Positions 16,423-25,372 of a stretch of 64,000 nucleotides of DNA are shown here, one piece after another (position 1 is the first letter of the stretch; each line of letters opens with the position of its first letter). The position numbers were made by a program, and so were the translations under genes. The stretch is from Hephaestia mangrovi (lineage in GTDB: Bacteria; Pseudomonadota; Alphaproteobacteria; Sphingomonadales; Sphingomonadaceae), in the NCBI RefSeq assembly GCF_019880555.1, contig NZ_JAINVU010000001.1:434001-498000 (forward strand). Direction: 5' to 3'. The notes under the pieces were generated by a model. That model saw only the letters and a list, made by a program, of their open reading frames with translations, did no database searches and was not told where the DNA came from.

Positions 16423-18789
16423 TCAGAACGCCACGCCGTAGCGCAGCGCCACGCCGCGATCGTTGGGCAGGCTGGCGAAATTGCCGGGGTCGCGGCGCCA
16501 GAACAGGTTGGTCTGCAGCGTGCCGCCGGCAAGCGGAAAGCCGTAGCGGGCCTCGACGTCGATCTCGCGGCCGGTGGGCGCAAGGTTGAGGCGTTCGTCG
16601 GACCATGACGTCACCGATCGCGTGGCATAGTCGTAATAAACCGGCATGTGCAGATTGATCCCACCCGAGGCGACGCGCAGCGGCTGCGCGACGCCGATGC
16701 CAAAGCTGTCCTGCGCGCCGAACACGCCTTGCTTGCCGAGGCTCGCGGCATAGGCGTTGGTGAGGATCGTGCCCGAGCCGCTGAGCCCCGAGCGCACGTC
16801 GGCGAAGGTCCAGCCCTGACGCGCGGTGCCGGCGAGCGACCAGCCGCCGCCGAGATCGAGCGTCGCGTGCGCATCGACGAACCAGCTCGTCGCGCGGCTG
16901 TCGCCGAGCCCGGCGCCGAACCGCGCGCCGAGCACGGTATCCTGCTCGGCGAGCCAGCTTCCCGCCAGCGACACGCCGAGGGGCCCGAACCGCCGATCGG
17001 CGGCGATCGTCGCGCGACTGTAGCCGAAGCGGCGATAGCCGTGGCGCTGGGCATAGCCGCCGGCGACGGGCGCGAGCACGTCACCGGTCTCGATCGCGGT
17101 GGTCAGGCCCCAGGCGCCGAGCCGCTGGCGCAGCGCCGCCGAGCTGCCCGCGTCGGTGAGGAAGCCCTGGCCCTCGGTGGGATCGCGCGCGACGAGGAAG
17201 GCGGGATCGCTGCGTCCCTCGAGCCGCGCCGTCAGCGTCGCGCCGCTTTGCGAGAAGCCAATGGCGAATTGCGCATCGTCGTTGAGCCGCGTCGTCACTA
17301 CCCCGGCGATCGCGCGCGCCTGCATCGCCTGGCCCGGGGTGAGCATCAGGCGATCGATCCGCGCCTCATCCGGCCGGCCTTGCGCGATCGTCACCGCGAT
17401 CGACATCCGCCCGGCATCGACCGAGAAGCTGCGGTCGCGGGTTTCCAGCGCGCCGGTCAACGTATGGACCGGGCCGGCGTTGCTGATCGTGCGTGCGAGA
17501 TCGACGGCATAAGCGCGATCGAACCCGTCGAGCACCACCGCGCCGAGCGGCCCTTGCGCGGCATCGCCCATCGGCGCGGACAGCACCGCGTTCGACGCCA
17601 GCGAGACGGCGCCCTGCGTGCCGGCGACCGACGTCGTGCCCTGCGGCTGGAACGCGCGCGTAAGATCGAGCACGCCGTGGCCGAATATGTTGTCCACCCC
17701 GGCCGCGCCGACATCGCGCGCGCTGGAGAACAGGATGTCGATGATCTGCGCGCCGGTGAGGTTCGGGAATGCCTGGGCGAGCAGCGCGACCGCGCCCGAA
17801 ATCTGCGGCGCGGCGAGCGAGGTGCCGCTCCACAGACAGGCCGTGTCGTCGCTAGGGCACGGCGCGATCACATTGTCGCCGACCGCGGCGAGATAATAAG
17901 CCGAGCCATCGCCGGCCTTGTTGCTGAACGACGATAGCTGATCGTCGGCGCCGACCGAGCCGGCGATGATGACCATGTGATTGGACGAGGTGGCGTGGGC
18001 CGAGACATCGGCGAAGCCATCGGGATTAGCGGCCGAATCGTTGCCCGCGGCGATCACCACGACGACGCCGGCTTTCGCTGCCGCGGCGATCGCGTTGAGC
18101 ACGCTCTGGCCCGGCGTGTCGCCGCCGAGCGACAGGTTGATGACCCGGGCGCCGTTCTGGACCGCGGTGGTGATGCCCTTGGCGATCGCGGTATCGTAGA
18201 ATTGGCAACCCGATTCGCCATCGGTGCCGGTCTGCGCGCAACTGCCCGGCGAATCGGCACGCATCACCAGCAAGGTGGCGTCGAAGGCGACACCTTCGGC
18301 CCCGGTGCCGTTGCGCCCGCCCGCCGCGGTGAAGGCGACGGCGGTGCCGTGGCCGTCCTCGTCGTTGATCCCGCGGTTGCTGGCGACATCGGTCGAGGCC
18401 GGATCGATGCGGCCGGTGAACGCGGTATTGGCGCTGTTGATGCCGCTATCGACGACGCCGATCTTGACGCCCTTGCCGGTCGAACCCGCCTGATAGGCGA
18501 CCAGCGCGTTCATCGACACCGCGCCGGCGGTGTTGCGATATTCGGCCGTATCGTAATCGGTGGGCGGCTGGGTTGGCGTGGGTGTGGGCGTAGGTGTGGG
18601 TACAGGAGTGGGTGTGGGTGTGGGTGTGGGTGTGGGTGTTGGCGTCGGCGTCGGCGTCGGCGTCGGAGAAGGCGTCGGGTGCGGTGGCGCGGGCGTGCTG
18701 TTGACGCCGCCACCCCCGCCGCATGCCGCGACCATCATCATCGCGGCCAGCGCCGCCCCCTGCGTCAAGCGTGCGCGACATTCCCCCAT
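16423..18789 (-). CDS. Subtilisin-like (S8) serine protease with Pro-Thr linker and barrel-like C-terminus
   Basis: This 788-residue exported protease has a lipoprotein-type signal (MMMVAACGGGGG, Cys near residue 23), then about 35 residues of alternating Pro and Thr. The catalytic triad is Asp in IGVVDSGIN (about 114), His in DGHGTAVAF (about 147) and Ser in GTSLAAPQ. The C-terminal half, about 400 residues, alternates polar and aromatic residues and ends LRYGVAF, like an autotransporter-type beta-barrel with terminal Phe. I infer a surface-anchored protease. An upstream TTG would add two residues; ATG at 18789 is preceded by GGGGAG. Confidence 0.85.
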   Translation of the reverse strand: MGECRARLTQGAALAAMMMVAACGGGGGVNSTPAPPHPTPSPTPTPTPTPTPTPTPTPTPTPVPTPTPTPTPTQPPTDYDTAEYRNTAGAVSMNALVAYQAGSTGKGVKIGVVDSGINSANTAFTGRIDPASTDVASNRGINDEDGHGTAVAFTAAGGRNGTGAEGVAFDATLLVMRADSPGSCAQTGTDGESGCQFYDTAIAKGITTAVQNGARVINLSLGGDTPGQSVLNAIAAAAKAGVVVVIAAGNDSAANPDGFADVSAHATSSNHMVIIAGSVGADDQLSSFSNKAGDGSAYYLAAVGDNVIAPCPSDDTACLWSGTSLAAPQISGAVALLAQAFPNLTGAQIIDILFSSARDVGAAGVDNIFGHGVLDLTRAFQPQGTTSVAGTQGAVSLASNAVLSAPMGDAAQGPLGAVVLDGFDRAYAVDLARTISNAGPVHTLTGALETRDRSFSVDAGRMSIAVTIAQGRPDEARIDRLMLTPGQAMQARAIAGVVTTRLNDDAQFAIGFSQSGATLTARLEGRSDPAFLVARDPTEGQGFLTDAGSSAALRQRLGAWGLTTAIETGDVLAPVAGGYAQRHGYRRFGYSRATIAADRRFGPLGVSLAGSWLAEQDTVLGARFGAGLGDSRATSWFVDAHATLDLGGGWSLAGTARQGWTFADVRSGLSGSGTILTNAYAASLGKQGVFGAQDSFGIGVAQPLRVASGGINLHMPVYYDYATRSVTSWSDERLNLAPTGREIDVEARYGFPLAGGTLQTNLFWRRDPGNFASLPNDRGVALRYGVAF
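18560..18680 (+). repeat. Hexanucleotide microsatellite encoding the Pro-Thr linker
   Basis: On the plus strand GGTGTG units repeat many times (densest at 18609-18640), followed by GGCGTC units (18641-18675). Because the unit is six bases, gain or loss of a copy changes the linker by one Pro-Thr pair and keeps the protease frame open. Confidence 0.8.
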
Positions 18790-18918
18790 GGCCAACGCTC
18801 CCCTGTTACCGGCCCCATGTGATCCGCATTATCGATCGGAAAGGTTTCCCAATCTTGTCACCTTCGGTTTCCGACCTCCCTTGCCCCCGGGCCGGACGGC
18901 GCCTAAGCCCGCGCCGCC

Positions 18919-19584
18919 ATGCTTGCCCGCCTCGCCCCCGTCCGCAACTGGATTTTCGATCTCGACAACACGCTCTATCCGGCGAGCGCGAGCCTGTTCG
19001 AGCAGATCGACGCCCGGATCGGCGCCTATGTGGCCGATCGTTTCGCGGTCGACCGGCACGAGGCGCGGCGCATCCAGAAACATTATTTTCATCAGCACGG
19101 CACCACGCTTGCCGGGCTGATGGCCGAACATGACGTCGATCCGCACGACTATCTCGGCAAGGTCCACGACGTGGAACTGGACGTGATCGAGGAGAATGCC
19201 CCGCTCGCTGCCGCGATCGCGCGGCTGCCGGGGGAGAAGTTCGTCTTCACCAATGCCGATGCCGCTTATGCCGGGCGCGTGCTCGAACGGCTGGGGCTGA
19301 GCGAGAGCTTCGCGGGCATCCACGACGTCCACGCCTGCGGCTACGTGCCCAAGCCGCATCCCGATGCCTATGCCGGAATGTGCGACGCGTTCGGGATCGA
19401 CCCGGCGCAAAGCCTGTTCGCCGACGATATGGCGCGCAACCTGAAACCCGCGCACGCGATCGGCATTACCACCTTGTGGATCGACAACGGCTCCGAACAG
19501 GGCGCCGACCCCGATCGTTCTTTCATCGACTTCAGCACCAGCGACCTCACGCGCTGGTTGCACGACATCTTGGAGGCCGCATGA
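18919..19584 (+). CDS. HAD-superfamily pyrimidine 5'-nucleotidase
   Basis: This 221-residue HAD hydrolase has motif I in [12 protein letters not shown] (catalytic Asp pair, residues 14 and 16), motif II in FTNADAAYA, motif III Lys in [12 protein letters not shown], and motif IV in [10 protein letters not shown]. The family (SDT1/PyrF-like nucleotidase) dephosphorylates pyrimidine or other small phosphates; exact substrate unknown. Its stop overlaps the dapD start as ATGA, and the same pairing with dapD is common in alphaproteobacteria. Confidence 0.88.
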   Translation: MLARLAPVRNWIFDLDNTLYPASASLFEQIDARIGAYVADRFAVDRHEARRIQKHYFHQHGTTLAGLMAEHDVDPHDYLGKVHDVELDVIEENAPLAAAIARLPGEKFVFTNADAAYAGRVLERLGLSESFAGIHDVHACGYVPKPHPDAYAGMCDAFGIDPAQSLFADDMARNLKPAHAIGITTLWIDNGSEQGADPDRSFIDFSTSDLTRWLHDILEAA

Positions 19585-20408
19585 CCGACCAGCTTCAACA
19601 GACCATCGACGCCGCCTGGGAAGACCGCGCGAGCGTCAGCCCCGAAACCAAGGGCGACGTTCGCGTCGCGGTCGATCGCGCGCTTGCGATGCTCGACGCC
19701 GGCACTGCACGCGTCGCCGAGCCCGATGGCGCGGGCGGCTGGCGTGTCAACCAGTGGCTCAAGAAGGCGGTGCTGCTGTCGTTTCGCCTCAACGATATGG
19801 CGGAGATCGCCGGCGGGCCGGGAACGGCGAATTGGTGGGACAAGGTGCCGTCCAAATTCTCCGCCTGGGGCGAGGCTGAATTCCGTTCGGCGGGCTTCCG
19901 CGCGGTGCCCGGCTCGATCGTGCGCAAGGGGGCGTTCATCGGCAAGGGCGCAGTGCTGATGCCGAGCTTCGTCAATATCGGCGCTTATGTCGGGGAAGGA
20001 ACCATGGTCGATACCTGGGCAACGGTGGGCAGTTGCGCGCAGATCGGCAAGAACGTGCACCTTTCGGGCGGCGCCGGGATCGGCGGCGTGCTGGAGCCGC
20101 TGCAGGCCGACCCCGTGATCATCGGCGACGGCGCGTTCATCGGCGCGCGCGCGGAGGTGGCCGAGGGCGTGCGCGTCGGCGAGGGCGCGGTGCTCTCGAT
20201 GGGCGTCTATCTGGGCGCCTCGACCAAGATCATCGATCGCGCGACCGGCGAGGTGCATCGCGGCGCGGTGCCGCCCTATGCGGTTGTGGTGCCGGGGTCG
20301 ATCGGGGGTGGCGACGGCAAGCCGGCGCTCTATTGCGCGGTGATCGTCAAGACGGTGGACGCGCAGACCCGCGCCAAGACCGGCATCAACGAGCTGCTGC
20401 GCGATTAA
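19581..20408 (+). CDS. dapD: Tetrahydrodipicolinate N-succinyltransferase
   Basis: This 275-residue enzyme transfers succinyl from succinyl-CoA to tetrahydrodipicolinate in the succinylase route to meso-diaminopimelate and lysine. The N-terminal helical part is followed by left-handed beta-helix hexapeptides ([20 protein letters not shown], then [18 protein letters not shown]). The string [19 protein letters not shown] is characteristic. Length is normal. ATG at 19581 follows GGAGG with a short gap and overlaps the upstream stop. lysC, the first enzyme of the pathway, is at 45858. Confidence 0.96.
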   Translation: MTDQLQQTIDAAWEDRASVSPETKGDVRVAVDRALAMLDAGTARVAEPDGAGGWRVNQWLKKAVLLSFRLNDMAEIAGGPGTANWWDKVPSKFSAWGEAEFRSAGFRAVPGSIVRKGAFIGKGAVLMPSFVNIGAYVGEGTMVDTWATVGSCAQIGKNVHLSGGAGIGGVLEPLQADPVIIGDGAFIGARAEVAEGVRVGEGAVLSMGVYLGASTKIIDRATGEVHRGAVPPYAVVVPGSIGGGDGKPALYCAVIVKTVDAQTRAKTGINELLRD

Positions 20409-20416
20409 GGCGAAGC

Positions 20417-21313
20417 GTGACCGAGCCCAGCCACACCAACCCTGCTCGTCCCGAGCCTGTCGAAGGACGTGTTTACGCAAGCGTCTCGGCACCCGCCGGG
20501 GCGCCCTGCGACAAGCTGAGGGCGAACGGAAAACTGTGGTGGCGCCTCTTTCTTGCCGGTTGGCTGTCGGCTCTCGTCGCGCCCGTAGCGGCGCAGACGA
20601 TCCCGATCGAGCCGGCCAGGGTGGTCGCGCGGTTTCCGCATGATCCCCGCGCGTTTACCGAAGGGTTGCTGTGGCATGACGGCGCGCTTTACGAGGCGAC
20701 CGGGGAGCCGGGGCGCTCGTCGATCCGCAAGGTCGATCTCGCCACCGGCAAGGTAGTGCAGAAGATCGAGATTCCGCCGCCGACGTTCGGCGAGGGCATC
20801 GCGATCTGGAAGGGCGAGATCGTCAGCCTGACGTGGAAGCAGCAGACCGGATGGCGCTGGAATCTCAAGGATTTCCGCAAGATCGGCGAATTCCACTATC
20901 CCGGCGAGGGCTGGGCGTTGACCAGCGACGGCACGCACCTGCTGATGAGCGACGGCAGTGACGAGATCCGCGTGCTCGATCCCGCGACGATGAAGGAAGT
21001 GCGGCGGATCGCCGTCACCGCCGATGGCCGCCCGCTCGACAATATCAACGAGCTCGAATGGGTCGATGGCGAAATCCTCGCCAATGTGTGGATGACCAAC
21101 GTGATCGCCCGGATCGATCCGGCGACCGGCAAGGTGACCGGCTGGATCGATCTTTCCGCGCTCACCGCCGAGATCGATCCGAAGAATGTCGACGACGTGC
21201 CCAACGGCATCGCCTGGGATGCCCGCGGCAAGCGGCTGTTCGTCACCGGCAAGGACTGGCCGACGCTATTCGAGATCAAGCTGCCGCCGCGCCCGGCCGC
21301 CGCGGCGCGATAG
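20417..21313 (+). CDS. Glutaminyl-peptide cyclotransferase with repeat-derived N-terminus
   Basis: The 298-residue product resembles bacterial/plant-type glutaminyl cyclase (five-bladed propeller), which forms N-terminal pyroglutamate. Typical strings are FTEGLLWHDGALYEATG, TWKQQTGWRW, MSDGSDEIRVLDP, INELEWVDGEILANVW and DDVPNGIAWD. A signal peptide core (LFLAGWLSALVAPVAAQ) appears only after about 40 residues. Those residues include PARPEPVEGR and CDKLRANG, which translate a common intergenic repeat. The only in-frame conventional start before the signal core is GTG at 20417. The start, and hence export, is therefore uncertain. Confidence 0.8.
   Translation: MTEPSHTNPARPEPVEGRVYASVSAPAGAPCDKLRANGKLWWRLFLAGWLSALVAPVAAQTIPIEPARVVARFPHDPRAFTEGLLWHDGALYEATGEPGRSSIRKVDLATGKVVQKIEIPPPTFGEGIAIWKGEIVSLTWKQQTGWRWNLKDFRKIGEFHYPGEGWALTSDGTHLLMSDGSDEIRVLDPATMKEVRRIAVTADGRPLDNINELEWVDGEILANVWMTNVIARIDPATGKVTGWIDLSALTAEIDPKNVDDVPNGIAWDARGKRLFVTGKDWPTLFEIKLPPRPAAAAR
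20446..20529 (+). repeat. GTCGAAGG-type inverted repeat inside the cyclotransferase gene
   Basis: CGTCCCGAGCCTGTCGAAGG at the left and CCCTGCGACAAGCTGAGGGC with GAACGG at the right form an imperfect inverted pair. A second copy lies at 32263 between genes. Here the element is in frame with the gene and encodes residues about 11-37. Confidence 0.6.
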
Positions 21314-21378
21314 CGGTCGCATAGTCTCGACATCGTCACAGGCACCGCTTATCGCCGCGCCGGAAGGAGAGCCGTTTC

Positions 21379-22347
21379 ATGCCCAAGGCCAGCCATATTC
21401 TCGATCGCGTCCTCGTTCTCGAAATGGTGCGCGTCACCGAAGCGGCGGCGATCGCGGCGTCCGCGATGGTCGGCCGCGGCGATGAAAAGGCCGCCGATGC
21501 CGCCGCCGTCGAGGCGATGCGCGAGGCGCTGAACGGGCTCGACATGAACGGAACGGTGGTGATTGGCGAGGGCGAGCGCGACGAGGCGCCGATGCTCTAC
21601 ATCGGCGAGAAGGTGGGCCGCGGCAACGGCGACAGCCCGGCGATCGACATCGCGCTCGATCCGCTGGAAGGCACGACGATCACCGCCAAGGCGGGGCCGA
21701 ACGCGCTGGCAGTGCTGGCGATCGCCGAGAAGGGCTGCCTGCTCAACGCGCCCGACGTCTATATGGACAAGATCGCGATCGGCCCGGGCTATCCCAAGGG
21801 CACGATCGATCTGACCAAGTCGCCGACCGAGAATGTGAAGGCACTGGCCAAGGCGAAGGGGGTCAAGCCCAAGGAAATCATCGCCTGCGTGCTCGATCGC
21901 CCGCGCCACGAGAAGCTGATCGCCGAGCTGCGCGGGCTGGGCTGCGGCATCATGCTGATCCCCGACGGCGACGTGGCGGGCGTGATCGCGACCAGCGATC
22001 CCGACACCACGATCGACATCTACATGGGGCAGGGCGGGGCCCCCGAAGGCGTGCTGGCGGCCGCGGCGCTGCGCTGCGTCGGCGGGCAGTTCCAGGGGCG
22101 CTTGTTCTTCCGCAACGAGGACGAGCGCGCGCGGGCCCGCAAATGGGGGATCGAGGATCTCGACAAGGTTTATGATCTCAAGGAGCTGGCGCAGGGTGAC
22201 TGCATCTTCGCGGCGACCGGCGTCACCGACGGCTCGCTGCTCGAAGGCGTCAAGCGTTTGCGCGGCAAGATGACCACAGACAGCGTGGTGATGCGCGCAA
22301 GCTCGGGCACCGTGCGCTGGGTGAAGGGCGAACACCGGATCGGGTGA
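21379..22347 (+). CDS. glpX: Class II fructose-1,6-bisphosphatase
   Basis: This 322-residue GlpX hydrolyses fructose-1,6-bisphosphate in gluconeogenesis. Metal and substrate motifs are visible: GRGDEKAADAAAVEAMR near residue 34, VVIGEGERDEAPMLYIGEKVG near 56-76, AIDIALDPLEGTT near 87 and DGDVAGVI near 195. The C-terminus VMRASSGTVRWVKGEH is conserved. RBS GGAGAG precedes the ATG. The stop overlaps the start of the CPBP protease gene (GTGATG). Confidence 0.96.
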   Translation: MPKASHILDRVLVLEMVRVTEAAAIAASAMVGRGDEKAADAAAVEAMREALNGLDMNGTVVIGEGERDEAPMLYIGEKVGRGNGDSPAIDIALDPLEGTTITAKAGPNALAVLAIAEKGCLLNAPDVYMDKIAIGPGYPKGTIDLTKSPTENVKALAKAKGVKPKEIIACVLDRPRHEKLIAELRGLGCGIMLIPDGDVAGVIATSDPDTTIDIYMGQGGAPEGVLAAAALRCVGGQFQGRLFFRNEDERARARKWGIEDLDKVYDLKELAQGDCIFAATGVTDGSLLEGVKRLRGKMTTDSVVMRASSGTVRWVKGEHRIG

Positions 22348-23072
22348 TGCTGGCGAGCGTCGTCGTCCTGGCGCTGGCGCTTGGGGCGTATGCCTATTTC
22401 TTCAAAGGCGATTTCGGGCGGCTGAGTGAGCTGACGGCCTTCCAGCCGCCGGGGTGGCGGCGGCGATATGGCGTGTGGATCGCCAAATCGTGGTTGCTGT
22501 TCGCCGCACCGGCGTTGATCGGGCTGGCGCTGCTGGGGAAGCTGGACGCGGTTGTGGTGATGCCCGCTGCCTTCCTGCCGCTGGCGCAGCAGGCGGGCTA
22601 TCCGGCGCCGATCCTGGGGGAAGGCATCGCGATCGGGCTGATCGCCGGGTCGCTGATCGGTGCGGGCTGGACGCTGGTGCGCCGCCGCAAGGGCAAGCCG
22701 CCGGCGATGCTCGGCGATTTCTCGACGCTGCTGCCGCGCGACCGCAGCGAAGGCTGGCTCGCCGCCGCGTCGGCGATCTCGGCCGGGATCACCGAGGAGC
22801 TCTATTTCCGGCTGCTGCTGCCGCTGGCGATCGCCGGAGTGACGGGCAGCGCGGCGGCGGGCTTCGTCGTGGCGGCGATCCTGTTCGCGCTGGCGCATCG
22901 TTACCAGCGCTGGCTGGGGGTGATCGCGACCGGGCTGGTGGGCGTGCTGTTCGCCTATCTCTACCTGCAGAGCGGCGTCTTGTGGGTGGCGATGGCGGTG
23001 CATGCGGCGGTGGATCTCAACGGCATGGTGGTACGGCCGGCGCTGGCGGGCATGCTGCGGCGCACCGATTGA
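22347..23072 (+). CDS. CPBP-family intramembrane metalloprotease
   Basis: This 241-residue membrane protein has about six hydrophobic spans. The CPBP (Abi/Rce1-like) motifs are EELYFR near residue 151, FALAHRYQRW near 177 and VAMAVHAAVD near 220, supplying the Glu and His residues of the active site. The family cleaves within membranes or acts in immunity or secretion; the substrate is unknown. ATG at 22347 overlaps the glpX stop, suggesting cotranscription. A GTG one codon upstream is also possible. Confidence 0.85.
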   Translation: MLASVVVLALALGAYAYFFKGDFGRLSELTAFQPPGWRRRYGVWIAKSWLLFAAPALIGLALLGKLDAVVVMPAAFLPLAQQAGYPAPILGEGIAIGLIAGSLIGAGWTLVRRRKGKPPAMLGDFSTLLPRDRSEGWLAAASAISAGITEELYFRLLLPLAIAGVTGSAAAGFVVAAILFALAHRYQRWLGVIATGLVGVLFAYLYLQSGVLWVAMAVHAAVDLNGMVVRPALAGMLRRTD

Positions 23073-23161
23073 GTCCCCCGTGTTTCGTTCTGGAACAAGG
23101 GGCTGCCGAACCCGTAACGATTTTGCGGGAGCGCAATCGTAAACGCGGCGTTAACATCTTC

Positions 23162-23332
23162 ATGATGAAACGCCGACTCGTCCTCACCAACGAAGGCGCG
23201 GGCCACCCCATGCGCCGCCGTTTGCCGCCGCCGCGCCTGCCCAGGCGGGCAGCCGATCAGGATCACGACTGGAAGCTGTTCGTGCTGAGCTTCTCGGCGT
23301 TTTTCGTCTGTTTCTATACCTTCTTCATTTAG
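23162..23332 (+). CDS. 56-residue basic small membrane protein
   Basis: Starting at ATG 23162 (or 23165), the peptide has an Arg/Pro-rich N-terminal half (MRRRLPPPRLPRRAADQDHD) and a C-terminal hydrophobic, Phe-rich span (WKLFVLSFSAFFVCFYTFFI). The pattern suggests one span with the basic end in the cytoplasm. An internal ATG at 23210 would also leave the span intact. There is a weak Shine-Dalgarno. No family is recognised; such tails look conserved in form rather than random. Confidence 0.5.
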   Translation: MMKRRLVLTNEGAGHPMRRRLPPPRLPRRAADQDHDWKLFVLSFSAFFVCFYTFFI

Positions 23333-23336
23333 GACG

Positions 23337-23364
23337 CGGGGTCGCAGCCGCTGCATCGACCCCG
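23337..23364. terminator. Hairpin between convergent genes
   Basis: CGGGGTCG at 23337-23344 and CGACCCCG at 23357-23364 are exact inverted copies around a 12-nt loop, just after the small-protein stop and before the MFS stop. There is no T-run, so termination is only a suggestion. Confidence 0.35.
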
Positions 23365-23387
23365 GCCCGAGCGCGAAAGCGCGAGGC

Positions 23388-24677
23388 TCAATCGCAGGCG
23401 AGGTGGAGCTTTTGGGCGATCCAGGCGGCGACCAGGCACATCGCGGCGGCGAGGAACAGCATGTCCTGAGGTGAGGTGCCGATTGCCGCGAGCGCCGATA
23501 CCATCGCCGCGCCGATCACCATCGCGCCCGAATTGACGACGTTGTTCGCTGCCACCGTCCGCGCCGTCTGGTCCTTGGTGACGGTGGTGGTGAGGAAGGC
23601 ATAGAGCGGCACCACGAACATGCCGCCAGTGATCGCGATGCCGGCCAGGGACAGCATGATCGGGATCGCCTGCGGCATCTCGACGAATTCGGTGATCGAA
23701 TAGAGATGGCCGCCGGTCGCCGGGCTCCAGGTCCGCGACAGGAGCGAGAAGGCGACGACGAAGCCGCCCATCGCGATCACTGATACCGGCGCGAACCTGG
23801 CCGAAATGCGGCCGTTGAGCAGGCGGTTGATGATGACCGAGCCGATCGCGATGCCGACCGAGAAGATCGCCAGCACCAGGCTCGCCACGCGCTCGTCGGC
23901 GGTCAGCAGGTTTTTCACCAGCGGCGGGAACAGGGTGATCAGCACCGCGCCGATCGTCCAGAAAAAGCTGATCGCGCAGATCGCCAGGAACAGCCGCGGA
24001 ATGTGCATGGTGGCGTTGATCAGCCGCCACGACGATGTGAACGGATTGTGGCTGATCTCCAGTTTGGGCCCGATGCGCGGCGCCGGCGGCACCATGCGGC
24101 CCGCGACCCAGCCGATCGCCGCGACGACCAGCACCGCGATCGAGGATTGCTCGACCGAGAGCGCGCCGGCGAGGATCGTGCCGAGCAGGATCGAGAGATA
24201 GGTGCCCGCCTCGATCAGCCCGGTGCCGCCCAGCACATGTGCGGAATCGAGATGCTGCGGCAGGATCGCGTATTTGATCGGGCCGAAAAAGGTCGAATGC
24301 ACCCCGAGCAGAAACACCGCGCCGAGCATCAGGCCGATGCCGATCGCGGTGTGGCCCCGCAGCGCGATCATCAGCCCGGCGCCACCGACCAGCATGATGC
24401 CGATCTCCGCGGTCTTGACCCAGCGGATGATCTTGGCCTTGTCCACGGTATCGGCGAGCTGGCCCGACAGTGCCGAGAGGATGAAGAACGGAATCAGCGA
24501 CAGGCCGATCGCGCAGGCGTTGAAGGTCGATTCGACGCGGGCATCGTTGAACACGCGATAGGTGGCGAACAACACCATCGCCTGTTTGAACAGGTTGTCG
24601 TTGAAAGCGCCCAGGAATTGCGTGACGAACAACGGGAGGAATCGGCGCTCCTTGAGCAGACCGAGCGCACCAATCAT
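23388..24677 (-). CDS. MFS transporter, LplT-like
   Basis: This 429-residue protein has about twelve hydrophobic segments. The start FLPLFVTQFLGAFNDNLFKQAMV matches the LplT/MFS subgroup, which in E. coli flips lysophospholipids. The loop GQLADTVDKAKIIRW between spans 2 and 3 corresponds to the MFS motif A region. In some bacteria this module is fused to an acyltransferase, but here it stands alone. Lysolipid transport is therefore inference. pgsA, a phospholipid synthesis gene, lies divergently just upstream. Confidence 0.82.
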   Translation of the reverse strand: MIGALGLLKERRFLPLFVTQFLGAFNDNLFKQAMVLFATYRVFNDARVESTFNACAIGLSLIPFFILSALSGQLADTVDKAKIIRWVKTAEIGIMLVGGAGLMIALRGHTAIGIGLMLGAVFLLGVHSTFFGPIKYAILPQHLDSAHVLGGTGLIEAGTYLSILLGTILAGALSVEQSSIAVLVVAAIGWVAGRMVPPAPRIGPKLEISHNPFTSSWRLINATMHIPRLFLAICAISFFWTIGAVLITLFPPLVKNLLTADERVASLVLAIFSVGIAIGSVIINRLLNGRISARFAPVSVIAMGGFVVAFSLLSRTWSPATGGHLYSITEFVEMPQAIPIMLSLAGIAITGGMFVVPLYAFLTTTVTKDQTARTVAANNVVNSGAMVIGAAMVSALAAIGTSPQDMLFLAAAMCLVAAWIAQKLHLACD

Positions 24678-24801
24678 GCGGGAAAACGCCTCTTCGACAC
24701 CTCAACCGGGGCCGGGCATAGCCGAGCGCGGCGACAAAGCGCAAATCATTGCCGACGGTCGGCCTTTCGCAGTCCGCCACGGACCGCTACATCGCGAGAC
24801 G

Positions 24802-25368
24802 ATGCTGACTTTACCCAACATGCTGACGCTGTCGCGGATCGTTGCGGTGCCGCTGCTGGCGTGGCTGCTGTGGCTGCCGGCCTGGCACGTCGGCTATGCG
24901 CTGGCCTTCGCGCTTTACTGCCTGATGGGCGTGACCGATTATTTCGACGGCTATCTGGCGCGCGCGCAGGGGACGGTCTCCAAGCTCGGTATCTTCCTCG
25001 ATCCGATCGCCGACAAGATCATGGTCGCGGCGGTGATCCTGCTGCTGGTCGGCACGCGCGACGGCGCGCCGCCGGTGATCGGCGGGTTCAACCAGATCGC
25101 CGCGCTCATCATCCTGTTGCGCGAGATCATGGTATCGGGGCTGCGCGAGTTCCTGGGCGGCATCCAGGTTTCGGTGCCGGTATCGCGGCTGGCCAAGTGG
25201 AAGACGACGCTGCAACTCGTCGCGCTCGGCGCGCTGATCCTCGCCGGTGCGCTGCCCGATTGGCCGTGGCTGCACCTCGCCGGGATCGCCGCGCTGTGGG
25301 GCGCCGCCGCGCTGACGCTGATTACCGGCTGGGATTATCTGCGCGTCGGCTTGCGGCACATGGATTGA
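24802..25368 (+). CDS. pgsA: Phosphatidylglycerophosphate synthase
   Basis: This 188-residue membrane enzyme joins CDP-diacylglycerol and glycerol-3-phosphate in phosphatidylglycerol synthesis. The CDP-alcohol phosphotransferase motif D-x2-D-G-x2-A-R-x8-G-x3-D-x3-D is present as DYFDGYLARA then GIFLDPIADK near residues 45-72. There are four to five hydrophobic spans. ATG at 24802 gives MLTLPNMLTLSRI, the usual start. It precedes moaD by 4 bp, so cotranscription with moaDE is likely. Confidence 0.94.
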   Translation: MLTLPNMLTLSRIVAVPLLAWLLWLPAWHVGYALAFALYCLMGVTDYFDGYLARAQGTVSKLGIFLDPIADKIMVAAVILLLVGTRDGAPPVIGGFNQIAALIILLREIMVSGLREFLGGIQVSVPVSRLAKWKTTLQLVALGALILAGALPDWPWLHLAGIAALWGAAALTLITGWDYLRVGLRHMD

Positions 25369-25372
25369 GCGC

